From NCBI GenBank assembly GCA_003161575.1, contig PMOE01000027.1:1-42301 (forward strand): a DNA stretch of 42,301 nt. The letters are read 5' to 3'. Position 1 is the first letter of the stretch. Every line of letters starts with the position of its first letter. The stretch comes from Acidimicrobiaceae bacterium (lineage in GTDB: Bacteria; Actinomycetota; Acidimicrobiia; Acidimicrobiales; RAAP-2). A program made the translations under genes and the position numbers. Of the stretch, positions 23,666 through 30,375 are shown piece by piece. Under the pieces are notes generated by a model. It had not been told where the DNA came from and did not search any database. It saw only the letters and a list, made by a program, of their open reading frames with translations.

Positions 23666-24681
23666 TGGCTTCCTCGTTTCGTGTCTCGATGCGCGGCGCG
23701 GTTCGGTTGGCGGCGAGCGGGCTGGGCGAAGGTGATGGGCTCCTCGGTGTCGTAGCCAGCAGCGCCGGCCAGGCTGGGAAGTCGGGTGGTGCCGGCGGGG
23801 TCGAGGGCGCGGGCCAGGCACTCCGCTGTCTCGGGGCCGTCGAGGACGTTGAGGGTGACGCCCGCGGCGCCGAGGGCGGCGCCGGCTTCGGCGGCCCGCC
23901 GATGGAGATGCCCCGCCGCGTCGTCACCGCCGCGCTGGCGTAGCACGACCAGCACCTCACGTCGGAGGAGGTCCCGCCGGTCGGCCAGCTCTACCAGGAA
24001 CCGGGCGTGGCCGCGGGCGGCTACCTCCAGGGCGGGGTGCGGCAGGCCTGGTGCCGAGTCGAGCAACGCGTCGATGGCTGGGGTGAGGTCGACCGGCTCG
24101 GCCCGCACGAGGACCTCGACGGGCTCGGCGAGGGAGTTCAGGAACCGGGCGAACCCGGCAACGAGCGCTTCTTGTTCGGTCGGGGTCCGCAGGGCGAAGG
24201 TGACCGCGCTGGCCCGGCAAACCACCGCGAGCCCATCGCCGCCCAGGTCGACGATCCCGTCGGACCGGATGCCGGCGATCGGAAGGCGCAGCGGCGCTGG
24301 CAGCGGGCCGGACGTACCGGCCGAGACGGCGTCGCTGACGAAGGTCGGAGCCGGTGCTATCCCGTCGGGGGCCGGCACCAGCCGGTGCGGGCTGCGGTGG
24401 TGCCGCCATGCCGCGGTCACCCACCGATCGGCGGCGACACCCTCGAACCGTCCGAGGGCGACCATCGCCGCCACCGCGGCAACGGGCACTGCCGCTGCGC
24501 CGAAGGCGGGGACAGGCACCACGTGTCGGGTCGCGGTGAATGCGGCCCACAGAGCCACCGCGGTGATACTCAGGATGGCGAGCTGGCGGGCGGTCAGGCC
24601 GGCCAGCAGCTTGTCGGGGCGCTCGACGTCGGCAGGGATGCGTACCCGGGTCCGGTCCCGTGTCCGCTCGGCGGGGCTCAT
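23662..24681 (-). CDS. PrgI-family T4SS membrane protein (VirB3-like)
   Basis: A 339-aa protein starting at ATG 24681, which overlaps the VirB6-like stop by 4 bp. The N-terminus RVRIPADVERPDKLLAGLTA followed by two membrane segments (about 33-50 and 57-75) is the PrgI/SCO6880-type signature. A large soluble C-terminal region with Ala/Leu/Arg-rich helices follows, longer than in the Firmicutes PrgI proteins. PrgI is the VirB3-like partner of VirB4 in Gram-positive conjugation systems, and virB4 is the next gene. Confidence 0.85.
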   Translation of the reverse strand: MSPAERTRDRTRVRIPADVERPDKLLAGLTARQLAILSITAVALWAAFTATRHVVPVPAFGAAAVPVAAVAAMVALGRFEGVAADRWVTAAWRHHRSPHRLVPAPDGIAPAPTFVSDAVSAGTSGPLPAPLRLPIAGIRSDGIVDLGGDGLAVVCRASAVTFALRTPTEQEALVAGFARFLNSLAEPVEVLVRAEPVDLTPAIDALLDSAPGLPHPALEVAARGHARFLVELADRRDLLRREVLVVLRQRGGDDAAGHLHRRAAEAGAALGAAGVTLNVLDGPETAECLARALDPAGTTRLPSLAGAAGYDTEEPITFAQPARRQPNRAAHRDTKRGSQ

Positions 24682-25937
24682 AGTCCGACTCCCGCAGCGA
24701 GGGCCTTGGCGCCTTTGTAGATGATCACGTCGCGCGCCACTCGGCCGAGGCCGCCGTGACCGCGTGACCCGGAGAACACGACCCGGCTGACCCAGCCGGG
24801 GATCTTGACCAGGACCCAGCACAGGCAGGCCGAGACCAGGAGGTCGACGAGACCGCCGGTCGAGGCGATCCCCAGGTTGGCCGGTCCGCCCGAGGCGAGG
24901 AACACCCGTAGGGCGGTGACCAAGACCAGCGATTGGGCGACCTGGACGGCCAGGGTGCCGGCGAACGCCCGCCACCACAGCCGGGCCAGGCCCTCGGTCT
25001 GGGGCAGGGCGTGGCAGACCAGGCAGATCGGGGCTGCCACGACGAGCAGGATGACGAGGGCCAGGCGGACGATGAAGGTGGCGAGCAGGATGATGGCGAG
25101 CACGGCGACCACGCCGCCCAGCAGGACGACGAAGATGCCGCCATCAGCTAACGAGCCGAGGACGAGTTGGCGGAGCACGACCGCGGCCTGGGAGGGGTCA
25201 ACGCCCTGGCCGAGGACCGCTTGGGAGAGCGAATCGGCCGTCGAGATGGCTAGGCCGGCGAGGCTGAGGCTGGCGTTCACCGCCACCGCGGCGACGACGA
25301 TGCGGGGCAGGACGTCCTTCATGGCCGTGCGGGTCTGGATGGTCTCGTGGCCCATGACGATCGCCCCGCCCACCAGTACGAAGAGGACCAGGAAGGCGTC
25401 GGCGATGCCCTCGGTCATTCGCCACAACTCGCCGACGCGACTCTGGGCGGTGACGTTCGGAGTTGCCAGCAGGGTGTGGCCGAGCAGGGTGAGGATCGGG
25501 TCGAGGGCGGAGGTGACAAGGTCGCGGAACCAGCTGTCGATGGCAGCCTCGATGTGCCCGGTGATGTCGAACAGTCCCGGCGAAGGTTGGCTACCACCGC
25601 TCACCGCACCGCCGCTACCGGCGTCTGGGGTGCTCGGTGCGGTGGTGTTGCCGGGACCGACCTGGATGCCCGGCGGCCCCTCGCCCGAGGACTGCGAACT
25701 CGATCCGGACCCGGTCGGAGTAGTCGTTGGGGCTGTGCTGGCCGATCCCGAGGCGTGGGCGGCGGTCAACTCGACCTCCATGACGTTCATCGCGGGCCGC
25801 TGGAGAGCGTGGGCTTCGGCACCGTAAGCCTTGGATGTGTGGGCGCTGCCGCCAAGAGCGAGTACGGCGACCAACCCTCCGATCGCGACGAGCAGCTTCG
25901 GGTGCCGGGGTCGCCAGGTGGGGAGTCGGGTCGTCAT
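24678..25937 (-). CDS. VirB6/TrbL-like T4SS channel protein
   Basis: A 419-aa polytopic protein. A signal-peptide-like start (LLVAIGGLVAVLALGGSAHT) is followed by an extracytoplasmic Ser/Thr/Gly/Pro-rich stretch (about 70-125). A membrane domain with five or more segments follows: AFLVLFVLVGGAIVMG, IVVAAVAVNASLSLAGLAI, GIFVVLLGGVVAVLAIILLA, and LALVILLVVAAPICLVC with LPQTEGLARLWWRAF after it. The last motif is typical of TrbL/VirB6 proteins. The ATG at 25937 overlaps the pilin stop by 4 bp; the apparent extension to 26564 is out-of-frame overlap. Confidence 0.87.
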   Translation of the reverse strand: MTTRLPTWRPRHPKLLVAIGGLVAVLALGGSAHTSKAYGAEAHALQRPAMNVMEVELTAAHASGSASTAPTTTPTGSGSSSQSSGEGPPGIQVGPGNTTAPSTPDAGSGGAVSGGSQPSPGLFDITGHIEAAIDSWFRDLVTSALDPILTLLGHTLLATPNVTAQSRVGELWRMTEGIADAFLVLFVLVGGAIVMGHETIQTRTAMKDVLPRIVVAAVAVNASLSLAGLAISTADSLSQAVLGQGVDPSQAAVVLRQLVLGSLADGGIFVVLLGGVVAVLAIILLATFIVRLALVILLVVAAPICLVCHALPQTEGLARLWWRAFAGTLAVQVAQSLVLVTALRVFLASGGPANLGIASTGGLVDLLVSACLCWVLVKIPGWVSRVVFSGSRGHGGLGRVARDVIIYKGAKALAAGVGL

Positions 25938-26446
25938 CCGCCGACCAGCGAGGCGAGGATGGAGACCAGCAGCGGGGCCAGGATGGCTAGCGCGTAGCCG
26001 ACGGCCGCTGACTTGAGGGCAATCTTGGCCTTCTCGACCTGGCCGGGGTCGCCGCCTGCGGTCAGGTAGCGCAGCCCGCCGATGGTCAGGAACAAGGTGG
26101 CGACCCCGGCCAGGATGCCGACGATCCAGTTGGTCAGGTTGCTGATCACCCCGTTGAGCGTCGGGGTGCCGCCGGCCGCGAACGCCGGGGGTGCGGCTGC
26201 CACCAGCAGGCCGAGGGTGATCAGGGCGGCGAGTGCCAGCCATCGCACCAGGGCCGGGTGCCGTCGCACCGGCCTCCGCGAAAGGCGTCGGCTGATCCGA
26301 TGGCGGCGGGGCGGATTGGGTCGGGTGGGGTTCGTGGGGGTGGGATGTGTCGTGGCGGCCTCCTCGGGTCTGTCCCGGTTCGGCGCCCGGGACGTGGTGC
26401 GGGGCCGGCCCGGTCGGTCCGATCGGGCCGGGTTGGGCACTCTCAC
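25934..26446 (-). CDS. VirB2/TrbC-like conjugative pilin
   Basis: A 170-aa protein. The first ~65 residues are Arg/Pro/Thr-rich. A signal peptide follows (ALVRWLALAALITLGLLVAA, cleavage near AFAAGG), then two membrane segments (NWIVGILAGVATLFLTIGGL and GYALAILAPLLVSILASLVGG) separated by RYLTAGGDPGQVEKAKIALK. This is the VirB2/TrbC pilin layout of Gram-positive conjugation operons. The GTG at 26446 overlaps the upstream stop, but a GTG two codons later is better spaced from GAGGAGG, so the exact start is uncertain. Confidence 0.85.
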   Translation of the reverse strand: MRVPNPARSDRPGRPRTTSRAPNRDRPEEAATTHPTPTNPTRPNPPRRHRISRRLSRRPVRRHPALVRWLALAALITLGLLVAAAPPAFAAGGTPTLNGVISNLTNWIVGILAGVATLFLTIGGLRYLTAGGDPGQVEKAKIALKSAAVGYALAILAPLLVSILASLVGG

Positions 26447-27291
26447 CTCCTCGGTGGTGGTGTCGAGCGGCGCTTGTCCGGTCGCCGGTCCATTGACCGG
26501 CCGTGCCGGGGACGACCCCCACTAGAAGAACAAGGGGGTTCGTCCCTTTTTTCGACAAACTCATCCGGCGGATAGTCGTCAGAGGTGAGCCATTCAGCGA
26601 GGGCTGATTCAGCTCGACGACGACGTTGGTGGCAGGTCTTGTAGCCGAGCCCCAGTGCGTTGGCGGCGTCGGCCAGGTCGACGTCGCCGATGCGGGTGGC
26701 GCCGATCAGCTCGGCGTCCGCGGCGCTGAGCACTCCGGCCCGCACCGCTTTAGCGAGGACCAGGTCGGGGTGCCCCCACGGGCGGGGCGGGGCAGCGGAG
26801 ACCGGTTCGTTACCTGGCCGGGCACGTTCGGCCAGCTCGGCCCGCAGGAGCCGATTGGCGCCGATGCGGGCCAGCCAGCACAGCCGCGACGCGAGCCGAG
26901 CCCGGCCCGGCTTGCAGTTGGCGACCGCGGCCAGGAAGGCCGTCAGGGTCTCGGCCTCGATGTCGGCCGCCTTGCCGGGGCAGGCCTGGACGAGGGGCCA
27001 GGCAGCGCGACGCAGGCCGGGTAGGAGCACCCCGGCTAGGCCCACCGTCCACGCACCGCCCTGGGCGCGGGAGCGGGCGACGAGCTCGTTGACCGCCGCG
27101 TCGCGCACGTCGAAGGGCGTGGAGGGATGTAGGAGCCTCGCCTTCAGTTCCCCGAGCGGAATCACGCGGTCCGGCAGGCCGGCGACTGTGGCACCGTCGA
27201 GGGCTAAGGGGTTGGGACCGGCCACCAGAAGATCGAATGTCTTCTCCAGGGTGTCGAACGGCGAGTCAGTGAGGATGCGGCGGGCGGCCAT
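26443..27291 (-). CDS. Sigma-like helix-turn-helix protein, first gene of the T4SS operon
   Basis: A 282-aa protein. Residues 60-150 form helices (DVRDAAVNELVARSRAQGG, ETLTAFLAAVANC and RLCWLARIGANRLLRAEL) that recall a sigma-70 region 2-like bundle. Residues 188-236 (LSAADAELIGATRIGDVDLA then ANALGLGYKTCHQRRRRAE) resemble sigma region 4. The C-terminal 45 residues are Arg/Pro/Ser-rich. The start has a strong AAAGGAGC ribosome binding site that lies in a hairpin (27296-27316). It is likely a regulator of transfer; whether it acts as a true sigma factor is unproven. Confidence 0.65.
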   Translation of the reverse strand: MAARRILTDSPFDTLEKTFDLLVAGPNPLALDGATVAGLPDRVIPLGELKARLLHPSTPFDVRDAAVNELVARSRAQGGAWTVGLAGVLLPGLRRAAWPLVQACPGKAADIEAETLTAFLAAVANCKPGRARLASRLCWLARIGANRLLRAELAERARPGNEPVSAAPPRPWGHPDLVLAKAVRAGVLSAADAELIGATRIGDVDLADAANALGLGYKTCHQRRRRAESALAEWLTSDDYPPDEFVEKRDEPPCSSSGGRPRHGRSMDRRPDKRRSTPPPRR

Positions 27292-27295
27292 GGGC

Positions 27296-27316
27296 AGCTC
27301 CTTTCACTAAGGAGCC
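27296..27316 (-). promoter_or_regulatory. Hairpin covering the ribosome binding site of the T4SS operon
   Basis: On the minus strand GCTCCTT (27315-27309), AGTGA loop, AAGGAGC (27303-27297) form a perfect 7-bp stem, extendable by one G-U pair. The 3' arm is the ribosome binding site of the ATG at 27291. Such a hairpin could hide the site until opened. Seen in sequence; the regulatory effect is inference. Confidence 0.5.
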
Positions 27317-27329
27317 GCCATCGCGCCAC

Positions 27330-27624
27330 GCGGGGTACCCCGCTTTTGCCCCGAATCGACCCCACTCGCCGCAACCCCGCGAGTACCCCGAATGTGGGGT
27401 ACTCGCGGGGTACTCGGAATGGCCCTACGCGTTGAGGCAGGTCAAAGGGGTGGGGTATCGACTACCCCGAAATGGGGTAGTCGGCCGGGTCGCCGACGCC
27501 AAGACGCCCGGAAGAAATTTGTTCGACGACCCCTTGCAGCGAGGGTGGGTCGCCGTCGGGGGGCCGCTACCCCGATGTGGGGTAGTCCGTACCCCGCGGG
27601 GCGCGAGGCCGAGGGGTACGGACT
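27330..27624. repeat. Array of TACCCC/GGGGTA palindromes
   Basis: At least five inverted repeats share a TACCCC...GGGGTA core. They are GCGGGGTACCCCGC at 27330-27343; 15-bp arms at 27375-27389/27396-27410 with spacer GAATGT; 9-bp arms at 27460-27468/27474-27482 with spacer GAAAT; 7-bp arms at 27567-27573/27579-27585 with spacer GATGT; and 12-bp arms at 27584-27595/27613-27624. Extra half-sites occur at 27407-27415 and 27452-27457. The array fills the gap between the double winged-helix regulator gene and the T4SS operon. It may be an operator cluster for that regulator or an origin-like iteron region. I find the same core nowhere else in the window. Confidence 0.8.
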
Positions 27625-27636
27625 CCTGGGGCCGGG

Positions 27637-28098
27637 CTATCGGGATTCGACGATCCGGTAGCGACGAGGAGAAGCGGTCACGAGCTGTGCCTCGCCACCG
27701 GCTTCCAAGCGGGCCAGGGCATTGGACACCGCCCCCTGGGAGCGGCCGAGGGCCTTGCCGATTTGGGTTGGCCCGAGGTCCTCACCGGGCCGCGCGGCCA
27801 GGTACTCGCGCACCAGGGCGCCCAACGCGCCGCGGCCGAGCCGGTCTGCCGAGCGGACAGTCCCGGCTTTGTCGGGGGTGGGCGCCGTGGTGCTCCACCG
27901 GTCCGCCAGCCGCCGGCCACCTTCGCGCCCACCGGGATCTCGGCGGGCCGTGCCCGCCACTTCGAGGGTGGCGAGGTGCTTGGCCGCGGTCGACTGGCCG
28001 ATCCCGAGAATCTCGGCCAGTTCCGCCGAAGTGGCCCCACGATGAGCGGCGAGAACCTCGACGACCTGTTCGGGTGAGACCTTCTGTGTGGTTGCCAT
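27637..28098 (-). CDS. Double winged-helix transcriptional regulator
   Basis: A 153-aa protein from ATG 28098, with GAAAGGAGCC upstream. Two related DNA-binding halves are visible: an N-terminal HTH (VVEVLAAHRGATSAELAEIL, continuing GIGQSTAAKHLATLE, about 10-48) and a C-terminal HTH (LVREYLAARPGEDLGPTQIG, continuing KALGRSQGAVSNALARLEAG, about 95-135) with a short wing. It resembles MarR/IclR-type winged helices. The palindrome array begins directly downstream, ahead of the T4SS operon it probably controls. A single-chain protein with two HTHs suits the long arms of the array. Confidence 0.75.
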   Translation of the reverse strand: MATTQKVSPEQVVEVLAAHRGATSAELAEILGIGQSTAAKHLATLEVAGTARRDPGGREGGRRLADRWSTTAPTPDKAGTVRSADRLGRGALGALVREYLAARPGEDLGPTQIGKALGRSQGAVSNALARLEAGGEAQLVTASPRRYRIVESR

Positions 28099-28227
28099 GG
28101 TGGCTCCTTTCAAGTTCGAGTTGCTTCCGTCTTGGAGGAGCTACCTCGCTCTCCGGATCGATCTCAAGGCCATGAGCCGATCTCTTTCGACGTGCCCTCG
28201 AAGTTGAATGGGCCGGTCCTGACCGCG

Positions 28228-28266
28228 GGAGTTTGTAGAAAATGAGGCCCGGACCCCTTGTTCTTT
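28228..28266 (-). repeat. Imperfect inverted copy of the 26525-26562 segment
   Basis: On the minus strand this segment reads AAGAACAAGGGG, then 17 mostly different bases, then ACAAACTC. It matches the plus strand at 26525-26562, which has AAGAACAAGGGG and CGACAAACTC at the same distance; I count about 28 identities in 37 positions. The 26.5-kb copy lies inside the sigma-like gene and encodes part of its tail. This copy is non-coding, just upstream of the first methyltransferase. Function unknown. Confidence 0.55.
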
Positions 28267-28296
28267 AGGTGACGCTTGTTCGGTCGTGGGCCGCCC

Positions 28297-29187
28297 ATGA
28301 CCACACCCACCACCCCCCGCTGTGCCGCCCGTCCCGCCGTGCCGCTCGCTATCTGGCCCGTGGCCCAGACCTCTGCCCAATACCAGCGTGCGGGCCGTTA
28401 CCTGCCCGAGTGCGCCCAGCACCCGGCCAAGATGCTCCCCGAGCTCGCCCGGCGCATCGTCACCGAGTATTCGACCCCCGGTCAGGTCGTCGTCGACGTC
28501 ATGGCCGGCATCGGGACGACCGTCGTCGAGGCCGCTGCGCTCGGCCGGCGCGCCATCGGCGTCGAGGTCGAACCACGCTGGGCCGAGGTCGCCGAAGCCA
28601 ACATCGACCATGTCCTCGACCCGGACCTCGCCGCCCTGGCAGAGATCCGTGTCGGTGACGCCCGCAAGCTCGGCGGCGTCCTCGGCGACCTGGCCGGAAC
28701 CGTCGACCTGGTCTGCACCTCACCGCCGTACGCGTGCGACGTCGGCAACATGGACAAGGCCAACTGGGGAGCCGGCAGCGACCTTTGTCCGTCGGTCAAG
28801 CGGAACTACTCGACCGACAAGTCCAACCTTGGCCACGCCCGCGGCGCCGCCTACCAGGAAGCCATGGCCGACATCTACGCCGGCTGCTTCGCCCTGCTCC
28901 GACCCGGCGGGGTGCTCGTCACGGTAACCAAGCACACTCGGCGCCACGGACGGACCCTCGATCTGGCCGGACTCACCAGCGTCCTTGCCCGCCGAGCCGG
29001 TTTCACCTACCTCGCCCACGTCATCGCCCTCCACGCGGCGATCCGCGACGGGGACCTCGTGGCCCGGCCGTCGTTCTGGCAGACCACCCAAGTCCGAAAG
29101 TCACGCGCCCGGGGCGAACCCACCCATCTCACGGTGCATGAGGACTGCTTGGCCTTTCGTCGACCGGAGGTACCCGATGCCCATTGA
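28297..29187 (+). CDS. DNA methyltransferase 1 (TSPPY motif)
   Basis: A 296-aa SAM-dependent DNA methyltransferase. Motif I (VVVDVMAGIGTTVVEAAALG, 64-83) binds SAM, VEVEPRWAEVAEANI is motif II, and TSPPY at 141-145 is the catalytic motif IV, typical of N4-cytosine and some N6-adenine enzymes. The motif order places SAM binding before catalysis. The start ATG 28297 is preferred over an upstream ATG that lacks a binding site. It overlaps the next methyltransferase by 11 bp. No restriction enzyme gene is adjacent, so a role in protecting transferred DNA or in regulation is inferred. Confidence 0.88.
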   Translation: MTTPTTPRCAARPAVPLAIWPVAQTSAQYQRAGRYLPECAQHPAKMLPELARRIVTEYSTPGQVVVDVMAGIGTTVVEAAALGRRAIGVEVEPRWAEVAEANIDHVLDPDLAALAEIRVGDARKLGGVLGDLAGTVDLVCTSPPYACDVGNMDKANWGAGSDLCPSVKRNYSTDKSNLGHARGAAYQEAMADIYAGCFALLRPGGVLVTVTKHTRRHGRTLDLAGLTSVLARRAGFTYLAHVIALHAAIRDGDLVARPSFWQTTQVRKSRARGEPTHLTVHEDCLAFRRPEVPDAH

Positions 29188-30037
29188 GCTCCCCCTGTCG
29201 GTGTGGCCCACTGCTCAGCGCACCGCCCGCGCCCAGCGGGCCGGCCGGTACCTCGAGGTGTCAGGTGTCCACCCAGCAAAGATGCTCCCCGCCATCGCGG
29301 CACGGGCCGTCGCCACCTACACCCAACCCGGCGATATCTGCGTAGACCCGATGTCCGGCGTGGGCACGACGCTCGTCGAAGCGGTTCACCAAGGACGCGA
29401 CGCCATCGGTATCGAGTACGAATCCCGATGGGCCGAACTCGCCGAAGCCAACCTCGCCCTTGCTCGCACCCAAGGCGCCAGTGGGCACGGCGAAGTGATC
29501 TGCGGGGATGGGCGATCCCTCGCCAGTCTGGTCGACCCGGCCGTCCGGGGGCTCGTCGCTCTGGTCCTCACCTCCCCGCCCTACGGTCCGTCGTTACACG
29601 GTCGGGTCACCGCCACCCCCGGCCAAGGCGTCCGCAAAGAGCACGACCGGTACTCGACCGATCCGGCGAACCTCGCCCACGTCGGGCTCGCCGGTCTGCT
29701 CGACGCCATGCGCACCGTGATGCGAGGAGCGGCCCAACTGTTGCGACCTGACGGGATCGTCGCCATGACCGTGCGCCCCTGGTGGCGCGACGGGCAACTC
29801 ATCGATCTCCCCGGCGCCCTCGTGAGCGTCGGCGAAGAAGCGGGTCTCGTCCTCTACGAGCGCAACGTCGCCCTTCTCGCCGCTCTGCGAGACGACCACC
29901 TCGTGCCACGGTCGTCATTCTTCGCCCTCGAACAGGTCCGTAAGGCTCGCCATCGCGGCATCGCTCGATCGGTGACCGCCCACGAGGACTTGTTGACCTT
30001 CCGGCTGGCCTCTTCCGCCACCCGAGGACGAGGGTGA
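29177..30037 (+). CDS. DNA methyltransferase 2 (TSPPY motif), paralogue of the first
   Basis: A 286-aa enzyme clearly related to the preceding gene. Both share the N-terminal WP.AQ....QRAGRYL...HPAKMLP block, motif I (CVDPMSGVGTTLVEA, 55-69), IEYESRWAELAEANL and the catalytic TSPPY (132-136). The middle part between motif IV and the C-terminus differs, which suggests different sequence specificity. It starts at ATG 29177 inside the end of the first gene and its stop overlaps the next small ORF by 4 bp. The tandem pair probably arose by duplication. Confidence 0.87.
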   Translation: MPIELPLSVWPTAQRTARAQRAGRYLEVSGVHPAKMLPAIAARAVATYTQPGDICVDPMSGVGTTLVEAVHQGRDAIGIEYESRWAELAEANLALARTQGASGHGEVICGDGRSLASLVDPAVRGLVALVLTSPPYGPSLHGRVTATPGQGVRKEHDRYSTDPANLAHVGLAGLLDAMRTVMRGAAQLLRPDGIVAMTVRPWWRDGQLIDLPGALVSVGEEAGLVLYERNVALLAALRDDHLVPRSSFFALEQVRKARHRGIARSVTAHEDLLTFRLASSATRGRG

Positions 30038-30375
30038 GCGATCCAGATTCCGACGGCTCAAGCGACGCCCGTTCAGAGGGCGCGGCGGCACGAGCGGGCA
30101 TTCGGCTCCTGCCGGTCATCTACGTCGAGATGTCGCCGGAAAAGGAGGGGCAGGCCGTCGCCGCTGTCGCCGGGCTCCTCGGCGTACTCGCCGAAGGCCA
30201 GCGGGAGATGGCCTTGACACCAGCGGGCTCGTGGAGGTCTGGTCTGGACCAACCGAATCCGCGACCGGGTGAAGGAGGTGACAATGGCATCGAGGAAGAC
30301 CACGTCCCGGCCGGCCCCCGACCTCACCGCGGGCGGGACGACCCGCGTCGCGCTCTACCTCCGGATCTCCACTGA
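30034..30375 (+). CDS. Small ORF between methyltransferase and recombinase
   Basis: A 113-aa frame beginning with GTG that overlaps the methyltransferase stop by 4 bp, continuing the coupling pattern. The first ~75 residues look protein-like (IRLLPVIYVEMSPEKEGQAV and VAGLLGVLAEGQREM). The last 30 overlap the recombinase N-terminus by 92 bp in another frame and are Arg/Pro-rich. It may be a real small protein with an overlong tail, or its stop may have been lost. No family recognised. Confidence 0.45.
   Translation: MSDPDSDGSSDARSEGAAARAGIRLLPVIYVEMSPEKEGQAVAAVAGLLGVLAEGQREMALTPAGSWRSGLDQPNPRPGEGGDNGIEEDHVPAGPRPHRGRDDPRRALPPDLH

Noticed and set aside
27330..27624. Rho-independent terminator of the regulator gene
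   Set aside because: The hairpins are multiple, share a sequence core and lack T-tracts, which fits binding sites better than termination.
28276..30037. Complete restriction-modification system
   Set aside because: Both enzymes are methyltransferases. No adjacent gene carries a restriction nuclease motif; the HNH gene at 16.3-17.2 kb is too distant and in another operon.
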